Positions 48,401 to 60,789 of a DNA stretch of 64,000 nt are shown in pieces. The stretch's first letter is position 1. The number at the start of each line of letters is the position of its first letter. The DNA comes from Sipunculus nudus (Eukaryota; Annelida; Sipuncula; Golfingiida; Sipunculidae), in contig CM049317.1 in the NCBI GenBank assembly GCA_026874595.1, positions 363,108 through 427,107 on the forward strand, read 5' to 3'. A program made the translations under genes and the position numbers. A model generated the notes under the pieces. The model saw only the letters and a program-made list of their open reading frames with translations. It had not been told where the DNA came from and did not search any database.

Positions 48401-49420
48401 TGTTGCCGTGTTGTAGAGGGAGAGAGCTGCCAGATCTGAGGACTTGTTGCCGTGTTGTTCAGGGAGAGAGCTGCCAGATCTGAGGACCTGTTGCAGTGTT
48501 GTTCAGGGAGAGAGCTGCCAGATCTGATGGCCTGTTGTCGTGTTCTTTAGGTGGAGTGCTGCCAGACCTGACGGTCTGTTGCCGTGTTGTTCAGGGAGAG
48601 AGCTGCTAGATCTGATGGCCTGTTGCCGTGTTGTTGAGGGAGAGAGCTGCCAGATCTGAGGACCTGTTGCCGTGTTGTTGAGGGAGAGAGCTGCCAGATC
48701 TTATGGCCTCTTGCCGTGTTGTTGAGGGCGAGAGCTGCCAGATCTGAAGACCTGTTGGCAGGTTGTTCAGGGAGAGAGCTGCCAGATCTGATGGCCTGTT
48801 GCCGTGTTGTTCAGGGAGAGAGCTGCCAGATCTGATGGCCTGTTGCCGTGTTGTTCAGGGAGAGAGCTGCCAGATCTTACGGTCTGTTGCCGTGTTGTTC
48901 AGGGAGAGAGGTGCCAGATCTGAGGACCTGTTGGCAGGTTGTTCAGGGAGAGAGCTGCCAGATCTGATGGCCTGTTGCCGTGTTGTTCAGGGAGAGAGCT
49001 GCCAGATCTGATGGCCTGTTGCCGTGTTGTTCAGGGAGAGAGCTGCCAGATCTTACGGTCTGTTGCCGTGTTGTTCAGGGAGAGAGGTGCCAGATCTGAG
49101 GACCTGTTGCCATGTTGTTCAGGGAGAGAGCTGCCAGATCTGAGGACCTGTTGCCGTGTTGTTCAGGTGGTGTGCTGCCATATCTAAGGTCCTGTTGCCG
49201 TGTTTTCAGGTGGTGCGCTGCCAGATCTGAGGACCTGTTGTCGTGTGTTCAGGGGGAGGGCTGCCAGTTCTCATGGCCTGTTGCAGTGTTGTTGAGGGAC
49301 AGCGCTCCCGGAACTGATGGCTGGTGTCTTGTTGTTCAGTTTGAGTGCTACCAGAGGCCCTGTTGCTCTGTTTTGTAGGTCGAATGCTGTCAGATCTAAG
49401 GGCCTGGTGCCGTGTTGTCC
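45486..49420. repeat. 44-bp minisatellite array A, about 89 copies
   Basis: The unit 'tgttgccgtgttgttcaggg' continues 'agagagctgccagatctgatggcc' (44 bp) and includes a BglII-type AGATCT in most copies. Higher-order copying is visible: a variant-marked block recurs at 46343, 46827 and 47486 (spacings 484 and 659 bp, about 11 and 15 units), and another at 48763 and 48939 (176 bp, 4 units). Both strands carry long frames by default; they are not genes. Confidence 0.95.
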
Positions 49421-49564
49421 TAATCAAGTCCATTTCCGCTGTACCAATCGAGTATATTTCTGTTCAGTCCATCCCTAAAGGTGACATTTGTCCCATTCTT
49501 TGGGGTTTTGGTGACAAACACATCCTGTTTATCTTACGAACATGTAAGTGTACAACTAGAAACT

Positions 49565-50785
49565 GATGCTAGTACATGGATCTGTGAATGCCATGATCTT
49601 GATGAAGAAACTCTTGTTCGTGAACCTGTGAATCCTATGATCACCATGAACACACTCTTGTACATGCACCTGTAACTGTCATGATGTTCATGAAGACACA
49701 CTTGATTGTGGACCTGTGAATGCCATGATGATCATGAAGACACTCTTGTACGTGGACCTGTATATGCCATAATTATCATGAAGACACTCTAGTACCTAGA
49801 CCTTGGAATGCCTTGATGATCATGAAGACACTCTAGTACCTAGAACTTGAATGCCATGATCATCATAAAGACACTCTTGTACGTAGACCTCTAAATGACA
49901 TGATCATTATGAAGACACTCTTTACGTGGACCTGTGAATGCCATAATGATCATGAAGAAACTCTAGTACGTAGACCTGTGAATGCCATGATGATCATGAA
50001 GACACTCTTGTACGTAGACATGTGAATGCCATGATGATCATGAAGACACTCTTGTACGTGGACCTGTGAATGTATGATCATCATGAAGACACTCTCGCAC
50101 GTTGACCTGTGAATGCCTGATGATCATGAAGACACTGTGAATTCAAGATGATCATGAAGACACGCTTGTACGTAGACCTGTGAATGCCATGATCATCATG
50201 AAGACACTCTTTACGTGGACCTGTGAATTCCATGATGATCATGAAGACTCTCTTGTACGTAGACATGTGAATGCCATGATGATCATGAAGACACTCATGT
50301 ACGTAGACATGTAAATGCAATGATGATCATGAAGACACGCTTGTACGTGGACCTGTGAATGTCATGATGATCATGAAGACACTCTCGAACGTTGACCTGT
50401 GAATGCCTGATTATCATCATGAAGGCACTCTTGTACGTGGACCAGTGACTGTCAGGATTATCATGAAGAACTCTTGTACGTGGACCTGTTAATGCAATGA
50501 TAATCATGAAGACATGCTTGTAACTGGACCTGTGAATGCCTGATAATCATCATGAAGTCACTCTTGCATGTAGACCTGTAAATGCCCTTGATCATCATGA
50601 AGATACTCTTGAACGTGGACGTGTGAATGTACTGATGATCATGAAGGTACTCTTGTACGTGGACCTATAAATGTCATGATGATCATGAAGACAGACTTGT
50701 ACGTGGACCTGTGAATGCCTGATGATCATAAAGATATATTGTACGTGGACGTGTGAATGTCATTATCATCATGAAGACACAACTG
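49565..50785. repeat. 44-bp minisatellite array B, about 28 copies
   Basis: The unit 'gaagacactcttgtacgtgg' continues 'acctgtgaatgccatgatgatcat' (44 bp) and includes the palindrome TGATCA in many copies. Units are more diverged than in array A, with small deletions. Unrelated in sequence to array A despite the same period. Confidence 0.9.
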
Positions 50786-52129
50786 GTAACTTTACGAACA
50801 GTTATCGACGTCCAAGATAGTCTGTTGTCTTTCTCAAACTGCAGCCATCACCTTGTGTGTCATTTCACGACGTATGTTTAGGGAAAATGTTCGGACGGCT
50901 GAGTAAGTCATTGTTCTTGTATATAAACTTAAAAAAAAGAGATAAGGTAGCCAATTGTGCCAAACGATGAAAAATCTCTGAAGTGTTTGCAATAAACATT
51001 GTACACTTAAAAAAAACAAATGTAATGAAAATTAATGAAAAAAATTAATTTGTATTTGGGCCATTTTTTGTGGCTTTAGTGGCAGTAACCAGTAAAAGAT
51101 GGTTCCCCAAGTAGTATTTTGATAATATAATTGTATATGTCCCGTGTACATGTATTCTGCAACTACATGTGACTATAAGTAAAATGATCAGTGTTGTTAA
51201 TTAGCTGAGTGTACCACACAGACAGTTTGTGTTACACAAGTGGTATGTTTGGTATGTAGACGATCATTACACATTGTTCGGATATCATAGAAGGCATTTA
51301 TTTACGGACAGACAACACATTATTCTAACCATAATAACTATAAGGAACAAAATATTTTGTTTGGCTTCTATTACTTTTACTGCCACTTCCAATTTCTGTT
51401 ATTAATAATTTGACCATTTTATCACTACTTATTGCTATTTCTATATATTCTTTTTTATTTTCCTTTAGCATAATTTATGTGTAACGAGTACATTATTTTG
51501 AAGAGGAGGTTATCATCAATATAGCATTCCTGCGGTGGTTCTCAGTGTTTAAGTACATGCTTTATATTAATTAGCGAATTACCCATTATTTCGACATGCG
51601 ATCAGTGACATCCGGGTTTTAATGTATTAGAAGACACTCTTGGAAGCCAACATGAGCGGTTTCGAGAAACTAGGAGAAATGAACCTCTCAGGATTTGATA
51701 ATCTCAGGATACGACCTTTAAATAGCTGTGTTGAGAGAATTCAGTAACCAGTGGATGTTCATAAGAATAACGCATTTTTTACAAAAATCCTAAATTTATG
51801 GTAGAACATATATTTGCAATGAGATAGATGAGACATTATTAGGCTTTGTGGATTTTCAAATAATTCTCCTTTGCTTTTAATTTAAAGAAACTCAATACAT
51901 GCGTTTCTTTTATATCTCTGAATCAAAACTTCAAATTTCATCCTTCTTAGTAGGTCAATATATACTAAGTTGCAATGTATATAATGTAAAAAGGCCATAA
52001 ATAGCTGATTACACCTTAGCGTGAACACCGCCTCTGTTTTTTAAGAGACATTTTTGTGTGAATATCCAATATTATTCTCGGGATGATGGCCTCTGTCTTA
52101 GTCACATCAAAGAAATCATTACATACTGT
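50786..52129. other. gene-free AT-rich DNA
   Basis: No gene, RNA or repeat recognised. Confidence 0.45.
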
Positions 52130-53044
52130 AATAATCACTACGTAGAAGAGATAGTTAATCATTACTTATGTTAGTTAAGTCATTAGGTGTGATAACAAAT
52201 CATTACCTGTGGTAATAAATCATTACGTGCATTAGTAAAATTTACCTGTGTTAGTAATCATTACGCGGGTAGCAATCATTACCTGTGTTAGGAATTTATC
52301 TCGTGAGTTAGTTAAAGTTACCCACGTTTGTAATAATTACCTGTGTTGGTAATAATTACCTGTGTTAGTAAATCATTACGTGTTGTAATTATTATTATGT
52401 GTGTTAGTTATAATCACTACATGTGTTGGTAATGATTACCTGTGTTAGTAAATTATTACGTGTGGAAATTATTATTATGTGTGTTAGTTATAATCATTAC
52501 ACGTGTTGGTAATGAATTCCTATGTAAGTATATCATTACGTGTGGTAATTATTATTATGTGTGTTAGTCATAATCATTACATGTGTTGGTAATGATTACC
52601 TTTGTTAGTAAATTATTATGTGTGGTAATTATTATTACGTGTGTTAGTTATAATCATAACATGTGTTGGTAATGATTATCTGTGTTAGTAAATTATTATG
52701 TGTGTTAGAAAATCATTACGTGTGCTAGTAAATTATCACTCAAGTTATTAATAATTACCTGTGTTAGTAATCATTACTTGTGTTAGTAATCACTGCGTGT
52801 CAGTAAATCATTACAGGTGTTATTGAATTATTACATGTTTTTAGCACGCATTACATGTGTAAGTTCACCTTAACGTGTGTTAATAAATCAGCTCATGTGT
52901 TAGTTATAATTACGGGTGTATATACATCATTACGTGTATTAGTAAATCATCTCATGTGTTAGTCATAATTACGGCTGTAATTACATCATTACGTGTGTTA
53001 GTAAATCATCTACTGAGTTAGTCATGATCACGGGTGTATGTACA

Positions 53045-53210
53045 TCATTACGTAAGGAACTAGAATACGGGAAGTAGACAAGCGTGTGACATGTGACCCG
53101 ATAATTGGTGCAAGTTTCGGAAAAATCCGTCCAGTAGTCTCAGAGGAGTTTTCCGGAAACGAACGCCGCGGCGGCGGAACCCGGTCAAAAACATAGTATC
53201 CAAATTATTA
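53045..53210. repeat. dispersed-repeat fragment inserted in the 20-bp array
   Basis: About 165 bp unlike the array, GC-richer, with the words 'aaaaatccgtccagtagtct' and 'gaggagttttccggaaacga'. These resemble a dispersed element common in animal genomes. The array resumes on both sides. Confidence 0.55.
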
Positions 53211-54701
53211 CGTGTGTTAAAAATCACTACGGGTGTCAGTAAATGATTAGATGTATTAGTAACCATTAAGTGTGTTAGTATATCATTACGTGTAAGTTCA
53301 TCATCTCATGTGTTAGTATATCATAACCAGTGTAATTAATCAGTACTTGCGTTGGTAGTAATTACCTGTGTTAGTAAATCATAACGTGTGTTAGTAATCA
53401 GTACGTGTGTTAATAACCTTTACATGTGTTAGTAATTATTACGTGTGTAAGGATTCGCCACGTGAGTCAGTAAATGTTTTAGTAACAATAACGTGTGTTA
53501 GTATATCATTACGTGTGCTATTACATAATTAAGTTTGTTAGTAAATCATAACCCGTTCTAGTAACGAGTACGTGTGTAACAATCATTATATGTGTCAGTA
53601 ATAATTACTTGTGTTCGAAAATCATAACGTGTTTTAGTAATCAGTACGTGTGTTAGCAACCATTACGTGTGTTAATAAATATTACGTTTTTTTGTTAATC
53701 ATATCAAAATGTGTAAGTAAATAATTACATGTGGTAGCAATCATTACGTTTGTCAGTAAACTTGCCCGTGTTAGTAATCATTACACGGATAAGTAATCGT
53801 TACATGTGTTAGTAAATCATTTCGTGTTTGAGTAATAGTTACCTGTGTAAGTAATCATAATGTGTTAGTAATCATTACCTGTGTAAGTACATCATAACGT
53901 GTGTTAGTAATCACAACGTGTCAGTAAATAATTATGTGTGTTATTGAATCATTACGCGTGTTCGTAAATCATCAATGTGTTATTCATAATCACGGGTATA
54001 ATAACATCATTACGTCTGATAGTAATTAAAAGTTTATAAGAAATCACTAAGTGAGTCAGTAAATCATACCGTGTATAAGTAAGCATTACGTGTGCTAGTA
54101 CATCATTACGTTTGTATATATATCATTAAGTGTGTTAATACATCATTACCTGTATAAATAATCAGTGAGTGTGTTAATAAAGAATTTATATGTTTGTAAT
54201 AATTATGTGTATTAGTTCATCATTACCTGTGTCAAATATCAGTACCTGTGTTAGTAAGCATTTCGTGTGTTAGTAAATATAACGTGATTTAGCTAATCAT
54301 TACGTGTGTTAGTATTCATTATGTTTTTAAGTTAATTATTACGTGCGGTAGTAATCATTGCGTTTGATAACGAATCATTGCCTGTGGTATTAAATGGTTA
54401 CGTGTGTTAGTAAAAATTACCTGTGTTAGTAATCATTACACGGGGAGCAATCATTACCTGTGTTAGCAAATCATTACGTGTGCTGGTAAATCATTACGTG
54501 TGTTATTTAATCATAACGTTTGTTAGTAAATCATAACGTTTGTTTGTACTCATTACATGTTTAAGTAATCATTACGTGTGTTAGTTCATCATTATGTTAT
54601 AGAACATCATTACTTGTGTAAGTACAACCCAACGTGTGTTTGTATTCATTACATATGTTGGTAATCATCACGTGTGGTAATATAAAATTATATGTGTAAG
54701 T

Positions 54702-54990
54702 GGTGGGGGCGGGCTCATGATCATGAGGTCGTGAGTTCGAATCCCGGTCAGACCCCCACCGTGCCAAGACCCTTAGGCAAGGTCCCAACCGCAAGTGTGC
54801 CTCTGTCCACCGAGCAGTAGAAATGGGTACCAGTAAATACTGGGAAGGTATCTTGCGATGGACTAGCGTTCCATCTAGGAGGAGTTTAACTCCTAAGTCG
54901 CTTCACGCTACCGAAACCGGGATAAGCTCTGACCTAATGAGCCATTAGGCTCGGGTGTAAAAGCCCAGCAGACCTTACCTTTACCTTACC
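54702..54990 (+). mobile_element. tRNA-derived SINE inserted in the 20-bp array
   Basis: The head contains a near-perfect RNA polymerase III B box ('gagttcgaatcccgg' at about 54733-54747) with a degenerate A box before it. The body holds 'gggtaccagtaaatactggg' and 'gcgatggactagcgttccat', typical of SINE central domains. The tail reads 'ccttacctttaccttacc'. It is flanked by 'tatgtgtaagt' and 'tatgtgtgtaagt', which may be a target duplication or array sequence. It could belong to the V-SINE/RUDI-type mollusc families; I cannot fix the family. Confidence 0.75.
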
Positions 54991-55054
54991 TATGTGTGTA
55001 AGTAAATCATTACGTGTGTTAGCAGATCATTACATACAAAGATTCTGCTGTATT

Positions 55055-55510
55055 GGCAAACTGGACTGCTGTAAGGCAAAATTGTATTGATCATATGGAC
55101 GTACTTTTTAAGGTCCTGCTGTTTGGACCTTTTGTTCTATTGTGGGACATGCTTGTATCGACCGTATGGACGTATGGACCATCTTGACTGTTGTAAGGCA
55201 CGTTTGTATGGACCATATGGACGTACTTTTGTAAGGTCTTGCTGTATGTTCCGTAAGGTCTTAATGTATGGACCATCTTGACTGTTGAAAGGCACGTTTG
55301 TATTGACCTTATGGACGTAATAATGTAAGGTACCGCAGTATGGACCATATGGACGTACCGTCGTAAGGTCTTGCTGTGTGCTCCATCTGGACTGTTGTAA
55401 GGCACGTTTGTATGGACCATATGGACTATTTTCAGGCACGTAAGTATGGAGCCATGGACTATTTTAAGGCACCTTCGTAGGGAGCATATGGACGTACTGT
55501 TGTAAGATAC
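55055..55510. repeat. short array of 'tatggaccatatggacgtac' units
   Basis: About six imperfect copies of a unit of 60-90 bp built from 'accatatggacgtac', 'gtaaggtcttgctgtatg' and 'gactgttgtaaggcacgttt'. Unit length varies. Confidence 0.75.
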
Positions 55511-57444
55511 GGCTTATTGACGAGCGAAATCTAACCACTTATCGAAGTTTTGTAAGTGGTCTTATTTTGGCGGTTATGGTTAGGTCGAGGGTTATTAGTT
55601 ATATACTGCTATATGTGATATTTGTTGTCTATTGGTTGTTTGTTAGATAGGGCTACTTGTAAAATATGTGCTCTATACGGTAAATGGGTTGGTTTAAGTT
55701 ACGGCTACATGGGATATATACATATGCCCTCTAGGGTATATGGGCTGTTTGTTAGATTCATGCTTCGTGGATTATATGTGCTCTGTAGGGTCTAGGGGCT
55801 GACTGCATGGGTTGTGTTTAGGTACGGCCGTATTGCTTATTCTAGTTGTTTGATATTTACTGCGATATTGACGGTTTCTTTCAGTCCCAGCCTGTCCTTG
55901 GCGACCTCGAAAATTAGACCATTTATCTAGTTTTCGTTGGGGTCGTATTTTTTAATTAACAAAACATGTACAAGTTTTAACTGTGAGATGAAACTTTCTC
56001 TGTTTGTATACCATGGAAAACCTGGTAAAAGGGACATTCAATATTAACAACCACAAATGTGAAAAGTGCGGGTGGTTTTATACATGAGCAGCTTTTAATG
56101 GATCACCACTTACTATGTATAAACGGGCATATCAGCTAATATGGCTGCTTAATGGTGCCATCATGCAAGTATTTCCAGTAGCGTCCGTTGGCTTTCAAAT
56201 GCTTTCTAACATGTTGAGTCAGCCTTTCATAAAAAGGTAGACGTAAGTTTGAAATATAAGCAGACATATTATGACTCCTTTAACAATAACTGCAAATTAG
56301 ATGGATTCAGATATAAATGACTCTAGGCCAAGTTCGGTTTGAAGCTCCAACCACATATTTATTCGTTTTCCGGGCGTACTACCAAGTAAGCAGTAAAGAC
56401 TACAAATTGATCTGGAGGAGTGTAGATAATTGATACTTGTTCAGTTTTGTATTAACACTGGCTTCTTAAATGTTAAACTAATTTTATCAGCAAACATTGT
56501 ATTTGATATTAAACTCAGTTAACTCTTCTTATAAGTTATAGGTACAAATAAATTGTTGCTATAAAGCCATGGCAGTGTTATCTAGTGGTAACTTTAAATA
56601 TTGGTAATCAAACTACGACTTAAAATGCATCATAAATATGCGTAAATGATTCTGTACAGATTTCTCAGTACGGTTCCTGTGTTCTGATTTGGGGATATAG
56701 AGCCAGTAAAATTGATCGCATTCAGTACATTGCTTTGTGAGTTAGAAAACAGTAATTACTTGGATCATCAATTACAGGTTACCAAGATCTGCCAGAACAG
56801 CTAAATTGAGAGTTCGGACAAAATTAATTATTGCAGTGACATCATAGGTAAGAATATTAGCTTCATATATTTAGATCCATGTTCGGTCAGCCATGGGATT
56901 TCCCATCGAAATTTAGTCCAATTAGATAACAGGAAAGTTAGGAAGTACATTTCCAACTCTGACGTAATTGTGACCTACTTTTGGTGATCCAATAAGGTTT
57001 AACCTCTTTGACGAAATCCAGAAATATGGATATGTATGTATCATGTGTCACATGACAGCTTTGTAACAAAACTATCTGTAGTGCGCGCTTTGATGAGAGA
57101 CTGGGCGGCTCTCTCAGAGAGAGAGACTGTCCCAGGCCGCTTGCTTAGAACATTGTCAGCTACGTGCATCAGCAATTGCTTGTGATGCAAGGTGGGGACA
57201 TCCCCCAAACCCACCTTAATATCAGGAGAACAGTCATTCATAACGAAAATATTCACAGAGAAACAGAGAAAAGGAAACATGTAGACCAATTTAGAAACAA
57301 TGGGCTTTGCTTATATTACATCATGACAAACGTTGTGCCTTTAAGTTGCTGACATATTTTGTTTAATTTTCCTTGACAAATACAAGAGAATCCTGCTTCG
57401 GCAACTCTCTCTGTAATTCCCAAATCAGATTCTCTCCATCAACC
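55511..57444. other. gene-free DNA upstream of the CUB/lectin locus
   Basis: No gene recognised. The last few hundred bases probably contain the promoter of the exon at 57445, but I see no clear TATA box. Confidence 0.4.
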
Positions 57445-57505
57445 ATGAGAATACTTATGACTTCGGTCCTGTTCCTCGTCTGTGCAAAACATTGTTCAGC
57501 TTTTG
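57445..57505 (+). CDS. signal-peptide exon of a CUB-domain gene
   Basis: ATG followed by RILMTSVLFLVCAKHCSAFG: a classic signal peptide with a likely cleavage site after CSA. The exon ends in phase 1 before GTGAGT, the phase used by the lectin-type genes around it. Marks a secreted or surface protein on the plus strand. Confidence 0.7.
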
Positions 57506-58043
57506 GTGAGTATAAAGCTGTACAGTTACCTGTAAGTACATAATCATAGAAAACCTCAGCTTGCTATTTGTGTACGTAATATACTCGTCTAACAATTTAA
57601 TTAATTAGGAAAAAATTAGAGTGGGTATTTAGGAAATTTATATTTTTAAAAATTTTTTTGATAGGACGTGATATATAAACAGGCATTATAGAAGACAATA
57701 CTAAGTTGAGATTTTGCTGCTGCTAAGATTAACTTTATCCATGCATTGGTTTAATGGTGATCATTCTGGTTAGAATTTTGAGGTCATATATTAGTGATAC
57801 AAATAAAACTAGAAAGAATCGATTTTCTGGGAAAAAGGTGAAGGTTTAAGGTAATGTGTATTCACATTTTTTTTTGAGCATCAAGTGATCGATATCAGTT
57901 TATGTTGTTAATCTCTTATCTTGCCTTAATCCCATCCAGGATGCTTATCGACAAATTATTTCTTCTGACCTCGAAATATAGAATTACACATAAACATTGT
58001 TTAATTTTTCTTCTGTCAAAAGTTGGCTTGTAATATTATCCAG

Positions 58044-58206
58044 ACTGCGGAGTTATAGACGGACGTGCCACAGAAGGCATCATACAGAGCCCGAAATACC
58101 AAAAGGGATTCCGAGCGGACTGTGACTGCGAATGGAGAGTGTGCATGCCGAGAGGTGTTACATTCCTCTTGAAGATTTTTCCGGGGGAAGTTGGCTTGTC
58201 TGGCTG
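58044..58206 (+). CDS. CUB domain, first half
   Basis: It encodes DCGVIDGRATEGIIQSPKYQ, then DCDCEWRVCMPRGVTFLLKIF: the usual CUB start (CG...G.I.SP.Y...C.W.I..P.G..). The acceptor is 'tattatccag' (phase 1) and the donor GTAAGG (phase 2). CUB modules mediate protein or carbohydrate contacts in extracellular proteins. Confidence 0.8.
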
Positions 58207-58833
58207 GTAAGGGTACACGGCTTACCTTGCAGGTTTGAGAAAGTATGCATTTATTAATTTAATAAAAGAGGTAAATTAATAGTATATGGTTGGGAAAAAA
58301 GTCAAACGCATAACAAATCACCCTTACTTTATCCCCAAAACCCCTTCCTGGGACCGTAATATTTATATTGATAGAGGAACAGTATTAACCAAAATATTAA
58401 TAATCTGTTGAGCGAACAGTATATTTATGTTCGCAATTTATCGTTGTTTCATTAAAACGGTCTAACCACCTCCAAAACGTGCAGATAATGGTTTAGGCTT
58501 CAGAACTTGAAATGTTAAAAGAGTGCAATCAGTTTGGAAACGTCGAGACAATAAGTTGTTTATGTGGGATTAAACTGCAAATTCTTTTCAAAACGCACCG
58601 CCCATTTTTAATATTTCATCAATATAGTACATACATCTCGAACCTTTTAGTTCTCCATTCTACAAATGGTACTAACCTTGCAGATACACGTCGGTGAGGA
58701 CAGAAGGGCGCGGCTGTTGTATAAACTCTGGGTATACTTTGATTCTATAACAGTCAATACCTCTGTCAGTGATCTCTCGATCTTTGGACTTAAATTCAGA
58801 TCAGGACTCATATTCATTTTTTTTTCTCATTAG

Positions 58834-58991
58834 ACGAGAACACTTATGCAAGCACCTCACTAGTAAGATTCTAGTTGGTGAAATTCCTTGGAAACGTCTT
58901 GATTTCTCAGGAAAAGCTGCATTGATTTTCATGAAGATGCGCTTGTTTCTTGATCCTGGAGAACGTTACCTCTTTAGCAAGATCTATGACG
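58834..58991 (+). pseudogene. CUB domain, second half (stop at the junction)
   Basis: It encodes REHLCKHLTSKILVG, RLDFSGKAALIFMKMRLFL, GERYLFSKIYD, resembling the second half of a CUB domain. The acceptor follows 'ttttttttctcattag' (phase 2) and the donor is GTACCT (phase 1). The phases fit the first half, but the joined codon is TG plus A, a stop. Either an intermediate phase-2 exon is missing from my model or the gene is broken here. Confidence 0.45.
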
Positions 58992-59909
58992 GTACCTACG
59001 TACTTTTCAATTATTAACCAGTTTTACATTCTTTTAGAAAAAAGACAGATAACATTCATCAGTCTGATCATGGGAAAATCATGAATCGCTACCGTTTGAC
59101 CGAGGGATTTAAAACCTGACATGTTTGGTGAAGTCTGCTTAAAAAAAAAGGATCTGGTGGAATTGAAGCCTTTTGTTATATTTATAAACATTATATCAAG
59201 CAGTCATAATGAAATTAAGCTTTGCAGATCAATATATTTGATATTAAGATGTAATATAGTAGAGTAATAATTTAAAAAAAAAGCAAGCTGTAATACACAT
59301 CCACTTGGAGAATTCATCATCATGTGACGAATTTCTAAAGTGTACTCCAACAGCTGTTTTCAATTTTAAACTTCAATTACTTTATTTGGTAAAGTGGCTG
59401 ACGTTTAATATTTGATTCATTTTTCACATTAAAAGTAATATGTTATAACACTATATGTTACATTACAAAGATTTTATAGTTTACACTGTTATATCTTACA
59501 CCATTTTATATATTATGCTGCATGGACGCGATTGCTAAAGGACAGGGACATTTTCTATTAAGGGAGTCATACCATGTTTACCCTCCCTATATTTTCCTGA
59601 TAAATAATTAATGCTTTTGTCATAGAGAAAGACTTCAATTTCAAATCGTAAAAATATTAACAAAAAAGGGTTACAATTTTGCTAGGTTTCTAAAATGCAA
59701 ATGAACTGCAGTCTTTCTAAAATGAATAAATACTCCAAAATGACTGATAATATGACATGGTTAAGGTCATGATTCACGTCATGATTCATACGTCTCCACG
59801 TCATTGTAGTAGGTAGGTAAAAAGGTTCATATTTATTTGCAATGATATGTGTATTAACTCATTTTGGCTGGATAAAGAAGACCGTCCGAGTCTACAGGAA
59901 CAATCCTAA
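58992..59909. other. intron or spacer, nothing recognised
   Basis: AT-rich, with no further CUB or lectin exon recognised. Confidence 0.4.
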
Positions 59910-60783
59910 CAATCCATGATAAATGTGCATGCAAAGAATCATGGTGGTGAATTCAGAAACAGGGGGTTTTATCTCAATTTTTTAATTATACCAAGGGGTT
60001 TTCTCCTTGATTGATCCTTGACCCCCTACAGCTCAAAGGATATGGGTAACAGAGATATAATTTTAGATTTCCAAGGAGATTTTTCATGGACGTCTCTGCA
60101 TTTTAAATTAGAAGATTCTAGCTTGCATGGTTACGATTTGTATTCTGTTTACAGACGACTGCATCTTTGAAGGTCTCAAAAATAGAGAAAAAATGCATAA
60201 AAATCGAAAAAAAATCCAGGTGGCACCAGAAACCGATGAAACAGTCCTTAATGAATAGGTATGCAAAAAATTATGGTGATCAATGCTTCAGTTATTCAGA
60301 TACTGGAGCTTTTGTAACAAATTTTTAATTATTGGGGGGGGGGGGGGGTAATTCTGAACTCCATAGCTCAGAGGATATGAGTAACAATGACCCAATTTCA
60401 GGTTACCAAGGAGACTTTTCAAGGGCCTCCCGGTATGTCAAGAGAGAAGATTCTAGGACCAGTCGTTACGATTTGTGCCAAGTTAACAGACTGCAGACTG
60501 ATGAAACAGTCCATGATAAATATCCATGCAAAGAATCATTGTGATCATTGCAATATTTGTTCAGAAGGTACTTTGGAGCCCCATAGCTCAAAGGATATGG
60601 GCAACAGAGACCTAATTTTCAAGGAGATTTTCACGGACCTCCCTAGATACGAAGCGAGAGGATTCCAGAACCAGCAGTTACGATTTGTGCATGGTTAACG
60701 GACGGACGGACAGACTGACAGCTAGACGGACAGACGGACAAAGAGTGATTGCTATAGCTCAGATGACTTTCAGTAAGCTGAGC
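59910..60783 (+). repeat. dispersed repeat, plus-oriented copy with three units
   Basis: Three related units (starting near 59910, 60240 and 60520) share 'atagctcaaaggatatggg', 'aaggagatttttca', 'gttacgatttgt' and 'gcaaagaatcat'. The right end 'aaagagtgattgctatagct' matches the family end at 6475-6496 on the minus strand. Some units carry a G-run (60334-60348). Confidence 0.7.
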
Positions 60784-60789
60784 TTATAA

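Larger units (their letters stand above)
52130..55040. repeat. degenerate ~20-bp tandem array (ATTACGTGTGTTAGTAA-type)
   Basis: Units of 18-21 bp follow the pattern 'tcattacgtgtgttagtaaa' with much variation. The array covers about 2.9 kb and is interrupted by a repeat fragment (53045-53210) and a SINE (54702-54990). The high divergence suggests an old array. Confidence 0.9.

Noticed and set aside
45508-49378. Many Cys/Arg-rich frames in the 44-bp array
   Set aside because: Repeat translation without start context, splice logic or known domain.
54597-54794. 65-codon minus-strand frame, and a possible tRNA gene
   Set aside because: It is the antisense of the SINE. The tRNA-like head has a B box but no full cloverleaf.
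58512-58697. Possible extra CUB exon (LKECNQFG...CLCGIKL)
   Set aside because: Slight CUB-like pattern, but the phase does not fit either neighbour and there is no clear donor.
60387-60698. 103-codon plus-strand frame
   Set aside because: Translation of the dispersed repeat that also occurs at 6061-6905.
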